A stretch of 64,000 nt of DNA, taken from NCBI GenBank assembly GCA_005879315.1, contig VBLC01000049.1, positions 1-64,000 of the forward strand, in the 5' to 3' direction. The translations under genes and the position numbers were made by a program. Below, piece by piece: positions 19,038-28,108 of this stretch. The notes below the pieces were generated by a model. It did not search any database. It saw only the letters and a list, made by a program, of their open reading frames with translations, and was not told the origin of the DNA. Numbering within the stretch: position 1 is the first letter of the stretch; every line of letters begins with the position of its first letter. Origin of the DNA: Deltaproteobacteria bacterium (lineage in GTDB: Bacteria; Myxococcota; Myxococcia; Myxococcales; 40CM-4-68-19).

Positions 19038-19799
19038 GGCGGTCTCTGCCCGGCGCGCCTCGCGGTAGAGAATGATCAGCCCCGCGAGGGGCAGGGGATA
19101 AGCGACGACCCGCAGCAGCGTTCCAGCGGCGAGCCGCCACGCGCCAGGGGGCATCTGGTGCGCCGCCGCGAAGCTGAATCCAGTGATGAGGACGATCAAG
19201 AGCCACATCGAGGCGACCGCGAGCCTGCGCGAGCGCATCAGACCGCACGATCGATCGAGCGCCTTTCTCCCTTGCAGACCCTCCGCGAGCACGACGGGCA
19301 CCGCGAAGCCGAAGTTGATCATCGCCAGCAGGCCGGGCACGACGAGAAGAACGAGACCCGCGGCGATCACCAGCGCCCCTGGAATTCCGGTGGCGATGAG
19401 CGCCCCCATCCGCGAGCCGGCCACGGCCCAGGCATCGGCGGGGCCGCGCGCCTTGCCGAGCACCACCGGAACCAGCGCCGCGTGGGCCAGCGCGATCCCG
19501 AGAAAGAGCACGGTCAAGGACAGCGCGGTGGCGAGTGCGACCGAGAAGATCGCGGTCAGATCGGCGGGAGGGTTCTTCTTCTCAGGTGCAGGTCCCCGCA
19601 GCTGCAGGCGATCGGTCGTCGTTCGGTCGGCGGCCTTGTCCGAGGGCGGCTCCGTGCTCTCGGCGCTGCTGGCGGCCGTCGCGAAGCGCATCGCGCCCGA
19701 GGCGATGAGATTCGCCGGCAAGAGCGCAAGGCCGGCCGTGAGCACCAGCGTGGCGAAGCGCGCCTTGAACAGCGCGAGCGTCTGGGAGAACCAGCCCAT
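18993..19799 (-). CDS. Multi-span membrane protein, unknown function
   Basis: A 268-residue protein with about five to six hydrophobic spans (FATLVLTAGLALLPANLIA, IFSVALATALSLTVLFLGIA, LVIAAGLVLLVVPGLLAMI and others) and a charged loop near residues 45-85. The alternation of spans and the PGLLAMINFGFAVPV block recall the DUF975/YciC-like or glycerophosphoryl-diester-esterase membrane domain families, but I cannot assign one. The ATG lies at the base after the stop of the GT4 gene, so the two are translationally coupled. Its C-terminus overlaps the convergent SpoIID gene by 45 bases, which is unusual and raises the possibility that one of the two ends differs in reality. Confidence 0.7.
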   Translation of the reverse strand: MGWFSQTLALFKARFATLVLTAGLALLPANLIASGAMRFATAASSAESTEPPSDKAADRTTTDRLQLRGPAPEKKNPPADLTAIFSVALATALSLTVLFLGIALAHAALVPVVLGKARGPADAWAVAGSRMGALIATGIPGALVIAAGLVLLVVPGLLAMINFGFAVPVVLAEGLQGRKALDRSCGLMRSRRLAVASMWLLIVLITGFSFAAAHQMPPGAWRLAAGTLLRVVAYPLPLAGLIILYREARRAETASVHPPDLSAGIVVR

Positions 19800-20969
19800 C
19801 TAGGCGGCGCGAACTGCCCGGTCCTGGTCGAGGATCGGAGCGCAGCCGAGCAGGCGCCGGTAGAGCGCGCCGTAGCCGTCCGCCATGCGCTCGAGGGTGA
19901 GCTCGCGCTCGACGCGCTCGCGGCCGCGCCGGCCCATCGCCTGCGCATCTTCCGGCGCGCGCAGCAGGGCGGTGAGCTTTTCCGCCAGCGCGCCCGGGTC
20001 GCCGTAGGGGACGAGCCAGCCGTTCTCGCCCTCCCGGACCAGCTCGGGATTTCCGCCCACGCGCGTGGCGATGACGGGCAGCCGCGCCGCCATCGCTTCC
20101 ATCAGCGCATTCGAAAGCCCCTCCGCGCTGGAGCAGAGGCAGGCCGCATTGCAGCGGGCGAGCAGCGCTGGCACGTCCAGCCGATGGCCGAGCAGGAGCA
20201 CGCGGCCGCGCAACCCCAGTTCTGCGATCCGCGAGGCGAGATAGGTCCGCTCCGGCCCTTCGCCGGCGCAGACGAAGCGAACGTGGTGCAGGTCGGCCGG
20301 CAATTTCGCCACTGCCTCGAGGAGAGTGCGGTGCCCCTTCACCGGCCAGAGGTTGCCGATGACCGCCACGATGGGCGCGCCCTCCGGCACGTCGATCGGC
20401 TCGCGCAGGCCCTTGGCGGCGAGCTGATCGAAGGTCGCCAGGTCGAGGCCGTTGCGCACCACCACGACCCTGTCCGGCTTGCAGCCTTCCTCGCGGATGC
20501 AGATCTCGCGGACGGCGTCGGCGTTGGCCACGACCACGTCGGCGAAGCGCGAGATCATCTTCTCCGCCTCGCGGTGCCAGCGGCCGAATCCGGCGCGCAA
20601 GTGGCCGAGGTCGACGCGGCTGACGACGGACTTGGCAGAGGCGATCCGCGCCACCATCACCCCGAGCGCATTCGAGTAGAAGTCGGTGCTGTGGATGAGC
20701 TTGACGCCCCTCTCCCGGACGAGGGCCGCGATCCGGGCGACCTGCCGGAGCGTGTTCGCCTGCAGCATCGTTCCCTTGAGGGGGAAGACGATGGGCTCGT
20801 ATCCGAGCGCGCGGACCTGCTCGAACATCGGTCCCGAAGTCTCCAGGCATGCGACCACGGCCTCGAAGCCCGCCGGATGGAGCCGCAGCCGCTCCACGAA
20901 CTGCCGCTCCGCGCCCCCGATCCAGAAGCGGTTCACCAGGTGCAGGACAGGGACGTCGTAGACCAGCAT
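19800..20969 (-). CDS. GT4 family glycosyltransferase
   Basis: A 389-residue retaining GT-B enzyme. The N-terminal half has VLHLVNRFWIGGAERQFVER, the glycine-rich loop seen in GT4 enzymes for cell-surface polysaccharides. The C-terminal half has VVVRNGLDLATF, VAVIGNLWPVKGHRTLLEA and the donor-site segment CSSAEGLSNALMEAMAARLPV with the EX7E spacing. It probably transfers a sugar to a lipid-linked or surface glycan. No acceptor can be named. It is followed without a gap by the membrane protein gene and is divergent from a second GT-B-like gene, which suggests a small envelope-glycan locus. Confidence 0.88.
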   Translation of the reverse strand: MLVYDVPVLHLVNRFWIGGAERQFVERLRLHPAGFEAVVACLETSGPMFEQVRALGYEPIVFPLKGTMLQANTLRQVARIAALVRERGVKLIHSTDFYSNALGVMVARIASAKSVVSRVDLGHLRAGFGRWHREAEKMISRFADVVVANADAVREICIREEGCKPDRVVVVRNGLDLATFDQLAAKGLREPIDVPEGAPIVAVIGNLWPVKGHRTLLEAVAKLPADLHHVRFVCAGEGPERTYLASRIAELGLRGRVLLLGHRLDVPALLARCNAACLCSSAEGLSNALMEAMAARLPVIATRVGGNPELVREGENGWLVPYGDPGALAEKLTALLRAPEDAQAMGRRGRERVERELTLERMADGYGALYRRLLGCAPILDQDRAVRAA

Positions 20970-21053
20970 GCAGGCAGGCTGTGCATCGCTGCTCCGGTTG
21001 GCGAGTCTTGCGCTTGACAGCGCGGCCGGTTCCGAGGACGACAGCCCGCGTCA

Positions 21054-22250
21054 ATGAAGCCGATCGTAGCCGCCATCGAGATGGGGTACGGGCACCTGCG
21101 TCCCGCCGCCGCGCTGGCAGAGGCGCTGGGCACCGATCTGCTGCAGATGGACCTGCCCCCGCTCGGCGAGGACGTCGACTGGCGCTTCTGGGAGAGCACG
21201 CGCCGGCTGTACGAGCCCCTGACGCGCGTCTCGCAGCTGCCCGGCGTAGGCGGACCGATGCGTGCGCTGTTGAACACCGTGACGGCCATTCCGTCCCCTT
21301 GGCCGGCGCAGGACCTGTCGGGGCCCACACAGGGGACGAAGTGGATGGAGCGCGCTGCGCGGGACGGGATCGGCCGCGCCCTCGCCGCGCATCTGCACAA
21401 CACCGGCGCGCCGCTTTTGACCACCTTCTATGCGGCCGCGATCCTCGCCGAGCTGCACGGCGCGAAGAATCTGGCCTGCCTCATCACCGACAGCGACATC
21501 AACCGCGTCTGGGCGCCGCCCGATCCGGCCCACAGCACCATCCGCTATTTCGCGCCCACCGACCGCGCGCGCCGGCGCATGGAGAGCTACGGGGTTTTGC
21601 GGGAGCGCATTCGCGTGACCGGATATCCTCTGCCGCACGAGCTGGTGGGCGGGCGGGAGCGGACGGCGCTGGTGAAGAACTTCGCGGCGCGCATCGAGCG
21701 GCTCGAGGGGCGGGGAGAGGCGCCGCTGATCGTCTTTGCCATCGGCGGTGCGGGCGCGCAGGTGCCGCTCGCGGTCCAGGCGGTGCGGGGGATGAAGCGG
21801 CAGATCGCCGCGGGCAAGCTGCGCCTCGGGCTCGTGGCCGGATATCGGCCGGAGGTGGCGCGCTCGCTGCGCAACGCCATCCTCGAGGCCGGCCTGGAGG
21901 GGCACGTGGGCGTCGAGCTGCACGGCTCGAACGACTTCTTCTCCTACTACCGCGACTTCAACGCGCTCCTCGCCCGCGCCGATGCTCTCTGGAGCAAGCC
22001 TTCGGAGATGACTTTCTTCGCCGGGCTCGGGCTGCCCTTCATCGCCGCGCCGCCGGTGGGGGTGCACGAGAGCTGGAACTTGCGCTGGGCCACCGACCGC
22101 GGCGCGGCGCTGCCCGAGCACGACCCCGCCGCTGCTGGCGAGTGGCTCCTCGAGTGGGTCGAGGACGGCACGCTCGTGGGCGCGGCGCGCGCGGGATACG
22201 AGCGGTTGCCGCAGCTGGGGCTGTACGAGATCGCCTCCGAGTACCGATAG
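21054..22250 (+). CDS. GT-B-fold, MurG/MGDG-synthase-like protein
   Basis: A 398-residue protein whose N-terminus, IVAAIEMGYGHLRPAAALA, matches the GxGH nucleotide-sugar-transferase loop of MurG and MGDG synthases. A C-terminal Rossmann half (LIVFAIGGAGAQVPLAVQAV; LARADALWSKPSEMTFFAGLGLPFIAAPPVG) has the right order for a GT28-type enzyme. It is divergent in sequence, so the glycosyltransferase call is by fold pattern only. A perfect TTGACA lies at 21014-21019 in the short gap shared with the divergent GT4 gene, but no good -10 follows at standard spacing. Two bases separate its stop from queA, so it leads the queA-tgt-sec operon. Confidence 0.6.
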   Translation: MKPIVAAIEMGYGHLRPAAALAEALGTDLLQMDLPPLGEDVDWRFWESTRRLYEPLTRVSQLPGVGGPMRALLNTVTAIPSPWPAQDLSGPTQGTKWMERAARDGIGRALAAHLHNTGAPLLTTFYAAAILAELHGAKNLACLITDSDINRVWAPPDPAHSTIRYFAPTDRARRRMESYGVLRERIRVTGYPLPHELVGGRERTALVKNFAARIERLEGRGEAPLIVFAIGGAGAQVPLAVQAVRGMKRQIAAGKLRLGLVAGYRPEVARSLRNAILEAGLEGHVGVELHGSNDFFSYYRDFNALLARADALWSKPSEMTFFAGLGLPFIAAPPVGVHESWNLRWATDRGAALPEHDPAAAGEWLLEWVEDGTLVGAARAGYERLPQLGLYEIASEYR

Positions 22251-22252
22251 CC

Positions 22253-23251
22253 ATGGACGTCGCCGCCTTCGACTATCCGCTGCCGGCCGAGTTGATCGCG
22301 CAGGAGCCGCTGCCGGAGCGGGACGCCTCTCAGCTCCTGCTCCTGCCGCGCCGGGGGGGACCTTTGCAGCATCGGACGGTGCGCGAGCTGCCGGAACTGC
22401 TCAAAGCCGGGGACTTGCTGGTGATCAACGACGTGCGCGTCATCCCCGCCCGGCTGCGCGGGCGCAAGGCCGGGACGGGCGGCAAGGTCGAATTGCTCCT
22501 CGTCGAGCCGCTCGGGGGCGCCGACTGGCTCGCTCTCGGCCAGGCGTCGAAACCGCTCCGCGAGGGGACCGAGGTGGAGGTCCTCGGGGCGCGCTTGCAA
22601 ATTGTACAAAATCGCGGCGGCGAGCTCGTCGTGCGCCTGCCGCTTCAGGGCGATGCGCTGTGGGAGTTCCTCGACCGGGCCGGCGAGATGCCGCTGCCCC
22701 CTTACCTCGAGCGGCCGGCTGGACAGCTCGACCGGGAGCGCTACCAGACCGTCTTCGCCCGCGAGCGGGGAGCGGTGGCCGCGCCGACCGCGGGCCTCCA
22801 TTTCACCCAGTCCCTCCTGGAGAACTTGAAAAGGGCGGACATCCGCGTCGAGCCGATCACGCTCCACGTCGGGCTAGGGACCTTCCTGCCCGTGCGCGCG
22901 GCGCGGACCGAGGAGCACCGCATGCACCGGGAGCGGTATTTCGTGCCGGAGCGGACTGCGCGGGCGCTGCAGGAAGCGAAGCGCGTCATCGCGGTCGGAA
23001 CCACGGCGCTGCGGACGCTGGAGGCCTCGCACGGCGAGCCCGGGTCGGGCTCGACCGACCTCTTCATCACCCCCGGCTACGAATTCCGCATCGCCGGCGG
23101 GCTCTTCACCAACTTCCACTTGCCGCGCAGCACGCTCTTGATGCTGGTCGCGGCCTTCGCCGGGCTCGACCGCGTCCTGGCCGCGTACCGGGAAGCCGTC
23201 GAGCGGCGCTACCGTTTCTTCTCCTACGGCGACGCGATGCTGATCCTCTAG
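22253..23251 (+). CDS. queA: S-adenosylmethionine:tRNA ribosyltransferase-isomerase
   Basis: A 332-residue QueA, which transfers and isomerises the ribosyl group of SAM onto preQ1-tRNA to give epoxyqueuosine. Family blocks are complete: FDYPLPAELIAQEPLPERDA at the N-terminus, VINDVRVIPARL, AAPTAGLHFT, ITLHVGLGTFLPVR and the C-terminal LFTNFHLPRSTLLMLV. The start ATG 22253 lies two bases after the previous stop. It is directly followed by tgt, the usual queuosine partner. Confidence 0.97.
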   Translation: MDVAAFDYPLPAELIAQEPLPERDASQLLLLPRRGGPLQHRTVRELPELLKAGDLLVINDVRVIPARLRGRKAGTGGKVELLLVEPLGGADWLALGQASKPLREGTEVEVLGARLQIVQNRGGELVVRLPLQGDALWEFLDRAGEMPLPPYLERPAGQLDRERYQTVFARERGAVAAPTAGLHFTQSLLENLKRADIRVEPITLHVGLGTFLPVRAARTEEHRMHRERYFVPERTARALQEAKRVIAVGTTALRTLEASHGEPGSGSTDLFITPGYEFRIAGGLFTNFHLPRSTLLMLVAAFAGLDRVLAAYREAVERRYRFFSYGDAMLIL

Positions 23252-23270
23252 CGGACGATGATCTAAAGAG

Positions 23271-24401
23271 ATGCAAAAATCATCACATGCGCGGTTCGAC
23301 ATCATGCACCGCGACGGCGCCGCCCGCCGCGGCAAGATCTTCTTGCCCCACGGCGAGATCGACACGCCTCAGTTCATGCCGGTCGGGACCGCCGCGTCCG
23401 TCAAGGCCATCGCTCCGGACGATTTGTACAAAATGGACGCGCAGGTCGTCCTGGGAAACACCTATCACCTGCTCTTGCGGCCCGGCCCGGAGGTGATCGC
23501 GCAGATGGGCGGCCTGCACCGCTTCATGTCCTGGGACCGCTGCATCCTCACCGACTCGGGGGGCTTCCAGGTCTACTCGCTGGCCGAGAAGCGGAAGATC
23601 AGCGAGGAGGGCGCGGTTTTCCAGAGCCACCTCGACGGCAGCAGGCAGGAGCTGACGCCGGAGCGAGCAACGCAGATCCAGGTGCAGCTGGACAGCGACA
23701 TCCTCATGGCCTTCGACGAATGTCCGCCCTCGGAGAGCCCCCACGTCTACCACCAGCATTCGCTGGAGCGGACCACGCGCTGGGCCGTGCGCTGCAAGGC
23801 GGAATGGGAGCGCCTGGGCGGCAAGGGCGCGCTCTTCGGCATCGTCCAGGGCGGCCTCTACAAAGACCTGCGGGAAGCGCACAGCGCGCAGATCGCCGCG
23901 CTGGATCTACCTGGCAATGCGCTGGGGGGCTTCTCGGTGGGCGAGGAGCCCGAGCGGATGTGGGAAGGCGTCGAGCACGCAGCGCCGCTGCTCCCTGCCG
24001 ACAAGCCCCGCTATCTGATGGGCGTCGGGACGCCGGAAGACCTGCTGCGCTGCTCTCTGGCCGGGATCGATCTCTTCGACTGCGTCCTGCCCACCAGGAC
24101 GGCGCGCAATGGCCTGCTCTTCACCAAGAGAGGCCGCCTGCAGATCAAGGCCGCCCGCTACGCGCGCGACCAGCGCCCCGCGGACGAAGAATGCTCCTGC
24201 TACACCTGCAGGACTTTCTCACGCGCCTATCTTCGCCATCTCTTCGCGGCGCGGGAACTGCTCAGCTTCCGGCTCAACTCCATCCACAACTTGACCTTCT
24301 TTCTCGAGCTGATGCGGGCGCTGCGCGAGGCCATCGAGGGGGGTGAGGCGAAAGCCTTTGCCGACCGCATGCTCGCCAGCTTCGCCGCGGGCCCCGACTG
24401 A
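23271..24401 (+). CDS. tgt: tRNA-guanine transglycosylase
   Basis: A 376-residue bacterial TGT that swaps guanine 34 for preQ1 in GUN-anticodon tRNAs. The preQ1-site aspartate lies in ILTDSGGFQVYSL, the nucleophile aspartate in LFDCVLPTRTARNG, and the zinc site is the CSCYTC pair of cysteines with a later C and H (AYLRHLF). The ATG at 23271 has the weak upstream GATGATCTAAAGAG region and is the only start giving the normal N-terminus. It lies 19 bases after queA and 61 bases before yajC, an order conserved in many bacteria. Confidence 0.97.
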   Translation: MQKSSHARFDIMHRDGAARRGKIFLPHGEIDTPQFMPVGTAASVKAIAPDDLYKMDAQVVLGNTYHLLLRPGPEVIAQMGGLHRFMSWDRCILTDSGGFQVYSLAEKRKISEEGAVFQSHLDGSRQELTPERATQIQVQLDSDILMAFDECPPSESPHVYHQHSLERTTRWAVRCKAEWERLGGKGALFGIVQGGLYKDLREAHSAQIAALDLPGNALGGFSVGEEPERMWEGVEHAAPLLPADKPRYLMGVGTPEDLLRCSLAGIDLFDCVLPTRTARNGLLFTKRGRLQIKAARYARDQRPADEECSCYTCRTFSRAYLRHLFAARELLSFRLNSIHNLTFFLELMRALREAIEGGEAKAFADRMLASFAAGPD

Positions 24402-24402
24402 C

Positions 24403-24431
24403 TGGACCGCCTCCCGCCCGGGTGCTACAAG
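24403..24431 (+). promoter_or_regulatory. Candidate sigma-70 promoter for yajC-secD-secF
   Basis: TGGACC (24403-24408; four of six matches to TTGACA) is followed after exactly 17 bases by TACAAG (24426-24431; four of six to TATAAT) with an extended TG one base before it. It lies in the tgt-yajC gap, and the predicted transcript would start about 25 bases before the yajC TTG start. This is a pattern match only. Confidence 0.4.
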
Positions 24432-24462
24432 GTCCGGCCCTGTTTTTCGAAGGAGATTTCCG

Positions 24463-24810
24463 TTGCTCGCCTTGCTCGCCCAAGCCGCTGATCCGAACTC
24501 GCAGCAGTCGCCCTTCGGCTCGTTCGGACTGCTCATTCCGGCCGCGCTCTTCTTCGTCATCTTCTACTTCATCGTCATGCGCCCCCAGGCCCGGACGCAG
24601 CGCGAGCACAAGAGCTTCATCGACAAGCTCGCCAAGGGGGACGAAGTGGTCACCTCGGGCGGCGTGGTCGGCAGGGTCGACAGGGTGGCGGGCGACCTGG
24701 TCTTCGTCGAGGTGGCGAGCAACGTCAAGCTGCGCGTGCTCAAAGCGCAGATCTCGGGCGCCTACAAGGCGGCCGAGCAGCCCGCGGCCGAAGAGCCCGC
24801 CAAGAAGTAG
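24463..24810 (+). CDS. yajC: Preprotein translocase subunit YajC
   Basis: A 115-residue inner-membrane accessory of the Sec translocon that associates with SecDF. TTG 24463 is chosen because AAGGAGA ends six bases upstream and because it gives a normal YajC N-terminus. One transmembrane span (FGLLIPAALFFVIFYFIVM) is followed by the hallmark RPQARTQREHKSF and the GDEVVTSGGVVGRV domain. The tail is Ala/Glu/Lys rich. SecD starts eight bases later. Confidence 0.95.
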   Translation: MLALLAQAADPNSQQSPFGSFGLLIPAALFFVIFYFIVMRPQARTQREHKSFIDKLAKGDEVVTSGGVVGRVDRVAGDLVFVEVASNVKLRVLKAQISGAYKAAEQPAAEEPAKK

Positions 24811-24818
24811 AGGAGACT

Positions 24819-26582
24819 ATGGATCGCGCCTGGTACTGGAAGGCCGGCTTCATCGCGGCCGTCACCCTGCTCGCGCTCTGGGCGCTGGTCCCGACCGTCG
24901 CCTATTTCCGCTTGCCGGCGAGCGAGCGCAACGAGACCAGCGTCTTCGAAAAGGCTCGCCCCAAGTGGGCGCCGGCCCGTCACCTGAACCTCGGCCTCGA
25001 CCTGCAGGGCGGCATCCACCTGGTCATGGGAGTCGAGGTCGACCGCGCCGTGCGCGAGAAGGCCGTGCGCCGCGCCGAGGAGCTGGCGGCCGAGATGGAG
25101 CGCAAGGGGATCAAGGGCGCCGACGTCCGCGGCGATCCCGACACCGGCTACGTCACCGTCACCGCGCCGGACCTGGCCAAGGCGAGGGAGGTCCTCGCCG
25201 AGTACGGCGACATGTACGTGCGCAAGACCTCGGCCGACACAATCGAGTTGGCGATGAAGGACGACGCCGTCAAGCAGCTCAAGGACAGCGCGGTCGATCA
25301 AGCGGTCAAGGCCATCCGCAACCGCGTCGACAAATGGGGCGTCTCCGAGCCGACCATCGCCAAGCGCGGCGACGCGTCGATCCTGGTGCAGCTGCCGGGC
25401 TATTCGAATCCGGAGAAGGCCAAGGAGCTGATCGGCAAGACCGCCCAGCTCGAGTTCAGGATCGTCGACGACACCGACGCGACGGTGACGCAGCTGAAGG
25501 ACCTCCCCGCCGGCATCACCCTCGACTGGGACCGCTACACGGGCGCCGGCGATGCCACCGTCTCCTCGCCCTTCTTGCGCAGCAAGGACCGCGCGCTGCT
25601 CGAGCAGTACATCAAGGACAAGGCGCCGAAGGATCGCTTCTTCGCCATCGGCCGGATCGAGGAGCGCGCCAAGGGCGAGGCCTCCTACCGCAGCTACCTC
25701 CTCGACCGCCGCCAGGGGCTGACCGGCGAGTACATCACCGACGCGCGCGTCGCTTTCGACCAGTCGCCCGGCGAGGGCAACCGGCCCTACGTGCAGCTCA
25801 CCTTCAACAAGACCGGCGCCGACCTCTTCGACAAGCTCACCAAGGAGAACGTGAAGAGGAGGATGGCCATCGTGCTCGACGACACCGTCGACTCCGCGCC
25901 CATCATCCAGAGCGAGATCCCCGGAGGCGTCTGCTCCATCCACCTGGGTGGGCTCAAGCCGATCAACGAGATCCTCCAGGAGGCGAAGGACCTCGCGCTG
26001 GTCCTGAAGTCGGGGGCGCTGCCCGCGCCGGTGCGCATCCTCGAAGAGCGAAGCGTGGGCGCCTCGCTCGGGCCGGAGCTGATCCGGCGCGGCTCCCTCG
26101 CCGCGCTCGTCGGGCTCTGCGCGGTGCTCGTCTTCATGGCCTTCTACTACCGGTTCTCCGGCGTGGTGGCCGACATCGCGCTGGTCTTGAACGGCCTGGT
26201 GGTGCTCGCCATCATGGCGGCCATCGACTCGACCCTGACCCTGCCGGGCATCGCCGGATTCGTCTTGACCCTGGGCATGGCCGTCGACGCCAACGTCCTC
26301 ATCAACGAGCGCATCCGCGAGGAGCTGAAGACCGGCAAGGCCATCGGCGCGGCGGTGAAGACGGGCTACGAGAAGGTCTTCTGGACCATCTTCGACGGCC
26401 ATGTCACCGCGCTGGTGGCCGGGTTCGTCATCCGCGCCTATGGATCGGGTCCGGTGCGCGGCTTCGCCACGACCCTGATCATCGGACTGTTCGCTTCGAT
26501 GTTCACCTCCATCGTGGTGACCCGAGCGATCGTGGAATGGTTCGTGGGACATGGCCGCCTCCACAAGGCCGTCAGCTTCTGA
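24819..26582 (+). CDS. secD: Protein translocase subunit SecD
   Basis: A 587-residue RND-type membrane protein that with SecF uses the proton motive force to help pull preproteins across the inner membrane. The N-terminal span is followed by the LGLDLQGGIHLVMGVEVDRA signature. The long periplasmic P1 region ends near EERSVGASLGPELIRRG, and the C-terminal bundle (about 415-585) contains FRFSGVVADIALVLN-like and GMAVDANVLINERIREEL blocks, including the aspartate important for proton use. It is full length. SecF follows after 12 bases. Confidence 0.97.
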   Translation: MDRAWYWKAGFIAAVTLLALWALVPTVAYFRLPASERNETSVFEKARPKWAPARHLNLGLDLQGGIHLVMGVEVDRAVREKAVRRAEELAAEMERKGIKGADVRGDPDTGYVTVTAPDLAKAREVLAEYGDMYVRKTSADTIELAMKDDAVKQLKDSAVDQAVKAIRNRVDKWGVSEPTIAKRGDASILVQLPGYSNPEKAKELIGKTAQLEFRIVDDTDATVTQLKDLPAGITLDWDRYTGAGDATVSSPFLRSKDRALLEQYIKDKAPKDRFFAIGRIEERAKGEASYRSYLLDRRQGLTGEYITDARVAFDQSPGEGNRPYVQLTFNKTGADLFDKLTKENVKRRMAIVLDDTVDSAPIIQSEIPGGVCSIHLGGLKPINEILQEAKDLALVLKSGALPAPVRILEERSVGASLGPELIRRGSLAALVGLCAVLVFMAFYYRFSGVVADIALVLNGLVVLAIMAAIDSTLTLPGIAGFVLTLGMAVDANVLINERIREELKTGKAIGAAVKTGYEKVFWTIFDGHVTALVAGFVIRAYGSGPVRGFATTLIIGLFASMFTSIVVTRAIVEWFVGHGRLHKAVSF

Positions 26583-26594
26583 GGGGATCGCGCC

Positions 26595-27803
26595 ATGGAG
26601 ATGAAATACTTCGAGCTGATCAAGTCCGGGACGAATCACGATTTCGTCCGCTACCGCGGCATCGCCGTCACCATCTCGGTGATCCTCAATGCGCTGGTGC
26701 TCTTCGGCGCCATCGTCTGGCCCAAGCTCAACTACGGGGTCGACTTTGCCGGCGGCACCGAGCTGCAGATCCACTTCAAGAGGCCGGTCGACGTCGGGGA
26801 ATTGCGCGACGAAGTGAGCAAGCTCGGCTTCGGCGAGCCCACCGTGCAGCGCTACGGCTCCGAGTCGGAGAACCAGTTCCTGGTGCGCGTCGAGCGCATC
26901 GCGCTCTTGACCAAGGAGAAGGCCGACGCCATCCAGGCCGACGTGCAGCAGTCGCTGACGGGGTTGAGCGCCTTCCGCTTCGATCCCGAGGTCGGCGACA
27001 AGCTTGACTTCACCTTCAAGCAGCCGGTCGACGAGTCTGCGCTCAAGGGCGCCGTGGAGAAGGCCGGCGCGCAGGTCAAGGAGGTGCGCCTGCTCACGGC
27101 GCGCGAGGGCGCCGATCGCGAGTACACCGTCATCACCCAGGGGCCGGGCGACAAGATCGGCTCCGCGCTGCGGGCGAAGTACGGCCAGGACCAGGTGGAG
27201 ATCGTCCGCACCGAGTACGTCGGGCCGCAGGTGGGCAAGCAGCTGCGCGTCGACGGCATCCTCTCGGTGCTCTACGCGATGGCGATGATCCTCGTCTACG
27301 TCGGCTTCCGCTTCGACTTCCGCTTCTCGCCCGGCGTGGTCATCGCCCTCATCCACGACGCCATCATCACCCTGGGCTTCTTCGTCGTCAGCCGGCACGA
27401 GTTCAACCTCACCAGCGTGACGGTGATCCTCACGGTGGTGGGCTATTCGGTGAACGACACCATCGTCGTCTACGACCGCATCCGCGAGAATGCCAAGCGG
27501 CACAAGGGCAAGCCGCTGCGCGACCTGGTCAACCTCTCCATCAACGAGATGCTCGGCCGCACCATCCTGACCTCGGGCGCGACCGCGCTCTCGCTGGTCG
27601 GCCTGCTCTTCTACGGGGTGGGCACCATCTGGGACTTCGCCGCCGCCATGGTGGTCGGGATCATCTCCGGCACCTATTCGACCTGGTACATCGCCAGCCC
27701 GATGACCATCTGGCTCGAGGAGCACATGGCGCAGCGCAAGGCGCTGGAAGAAGCCAAGCCGAAGCCGAAGAAGCCGGACGCCCAGGCCGCAGCAGTGAGA
27801 TAG
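26595..27803 (+). CDS. secF: Protein translocase subunit SecF
   Basis: A 402-residue SecF partner of SecD. The first span is followed by YGVDFAGGTELQIHF, the family signature. The C-terminal membrane half has VVIALIHDAIITLGFF, YSVNDTIVVYDRIRENAKR and TLTTSG-like TILTSGATALSLVGLLF blocks. The periplasmic region (about 55-220) is longer than in E. coli SecF, which has roughly 320 residues in total. The tail is Lys/Pro rich (KPKPKKPDAQ). A strong hairpin just after the stop closes the operon. Confidence 0.96.
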   Translation: MEMKYFELIKSGTNHDFVRYRGIAVTISVILNALVLFGAIVWPKLNYGVDFAGGTELQIHFKRPVDVGELRDEVSKLGFGEPTVQRYGSESENQFLVRVERIALLTKEKADAIQADVQQSLTGLSAFRFDPEVGDKLDFTFKQPVDESALKGAVEKAGAQVKEVRLLTAREGADREYTVITQGPGDKIGSALRAKYGQDQVEIVRTEYVGPQVGKQLRVDGILSVLYAMAMILVYVGFRFDFRFSPGVVIALIHDAIITLGFFVVSRHEFNLTSVTVILTVVGYSVNDTIVVYDRIRENAKRHKGKPLRDLVNLSINEMLGRTILTSGATALSLVGLLFYGVGTIWDFAAAMVVGIISGTYSTWYIASPMTIWLEEHMAQRKALEEAKPKPKKPDAQAAAVR

Positions 27804-27807
27804 AGCA

Positions 27808-27861
27808 GGCCTGCGGCGGACGCGGGCCGCAACCGGGCGGACCGCGTCCACCGCTCAGGCC
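27808..27861. terminator. Long hairpin between convergent secF and YHS genes (bidirectional terminator candidate)
   Basis: Bases 27808-27830 pair with 27837-27861 around a six-base loop (AACCGG), with a few mismatches or bulges in a stem of about 23 bases. It begins five bases after the secF stop and runs into the last codons of the opposing YHS gene. There is no long T-run, so its strength as an intrinsic terminator is uncertain, but position and stem length fit a shared terminator. Confidence 0.55.
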
Positions 27862-28085
27862 AGCCCCCACCTCACCTTGCCGTGCGTGAAGAGCGCTCCG
27901 GCGCGGGCGGCCTCCTGCATGCGGATGCGCTCCGCGGCCCGCTCGAACTCGTGCTTGCATTTGTCCGAGCAGAAAAAATATCGGCGTTTCTTGTATTCGC
28001 TGCTGGGAGTTCTCTGGCCGCTCTCGACGCGGACCCCGCAGATCGGGTCGTACGAACGGCCGCCAGTCTTTTCGCCCGAGTTCAC
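27855..28085 (-). CDS. Small YHS-domain protein
   Basis: A 76-residue protein starting at GTG 28085, which follows a G-rich stretch. The YHS metal-binding pattern is clear: DPICGVRV, then YFFCSDKCKHEFE with the second cysteine pair about 30 residues on. YHS domains of this type occur in heavy-metal and copper-handling proteins and as small stand-alone proteins. The C-terminus (ALFTHGKVRWGLA) is not recognised. The open frame extends further upstream, but that part is Arg/Gly/Pro rich and overlaps another candidate gene. The stop lies inside the shared hairpin with secF. Confidence 0.65.
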   Translation of the reverse strand: MNSGEKTGGRSYDPICGVRVESGQRTPSSEYKKRRYFFCSDKCKHEFERAAERIRMQEAARAGALFTHGKVRWGLA

Positions 28086-28108
28086 TTGCCCCCGCCCCCC
28101 AATTCCAA

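Noticed and set aside
21014-21019. Perfect TTGACA as a promoter for the gene at 21054
   Set aside because: No acceptable -10 lies 16-18 bases downstream, so I do not call a promoter.
24762-27851. 1029-codon open frame on the minus strand
   Set aside because: It is antisense to secD and secF, which are fully supported by motifs. The Asp/His/Ala/Arg-rich composition is typical of antisense frames in high-GC DNA.
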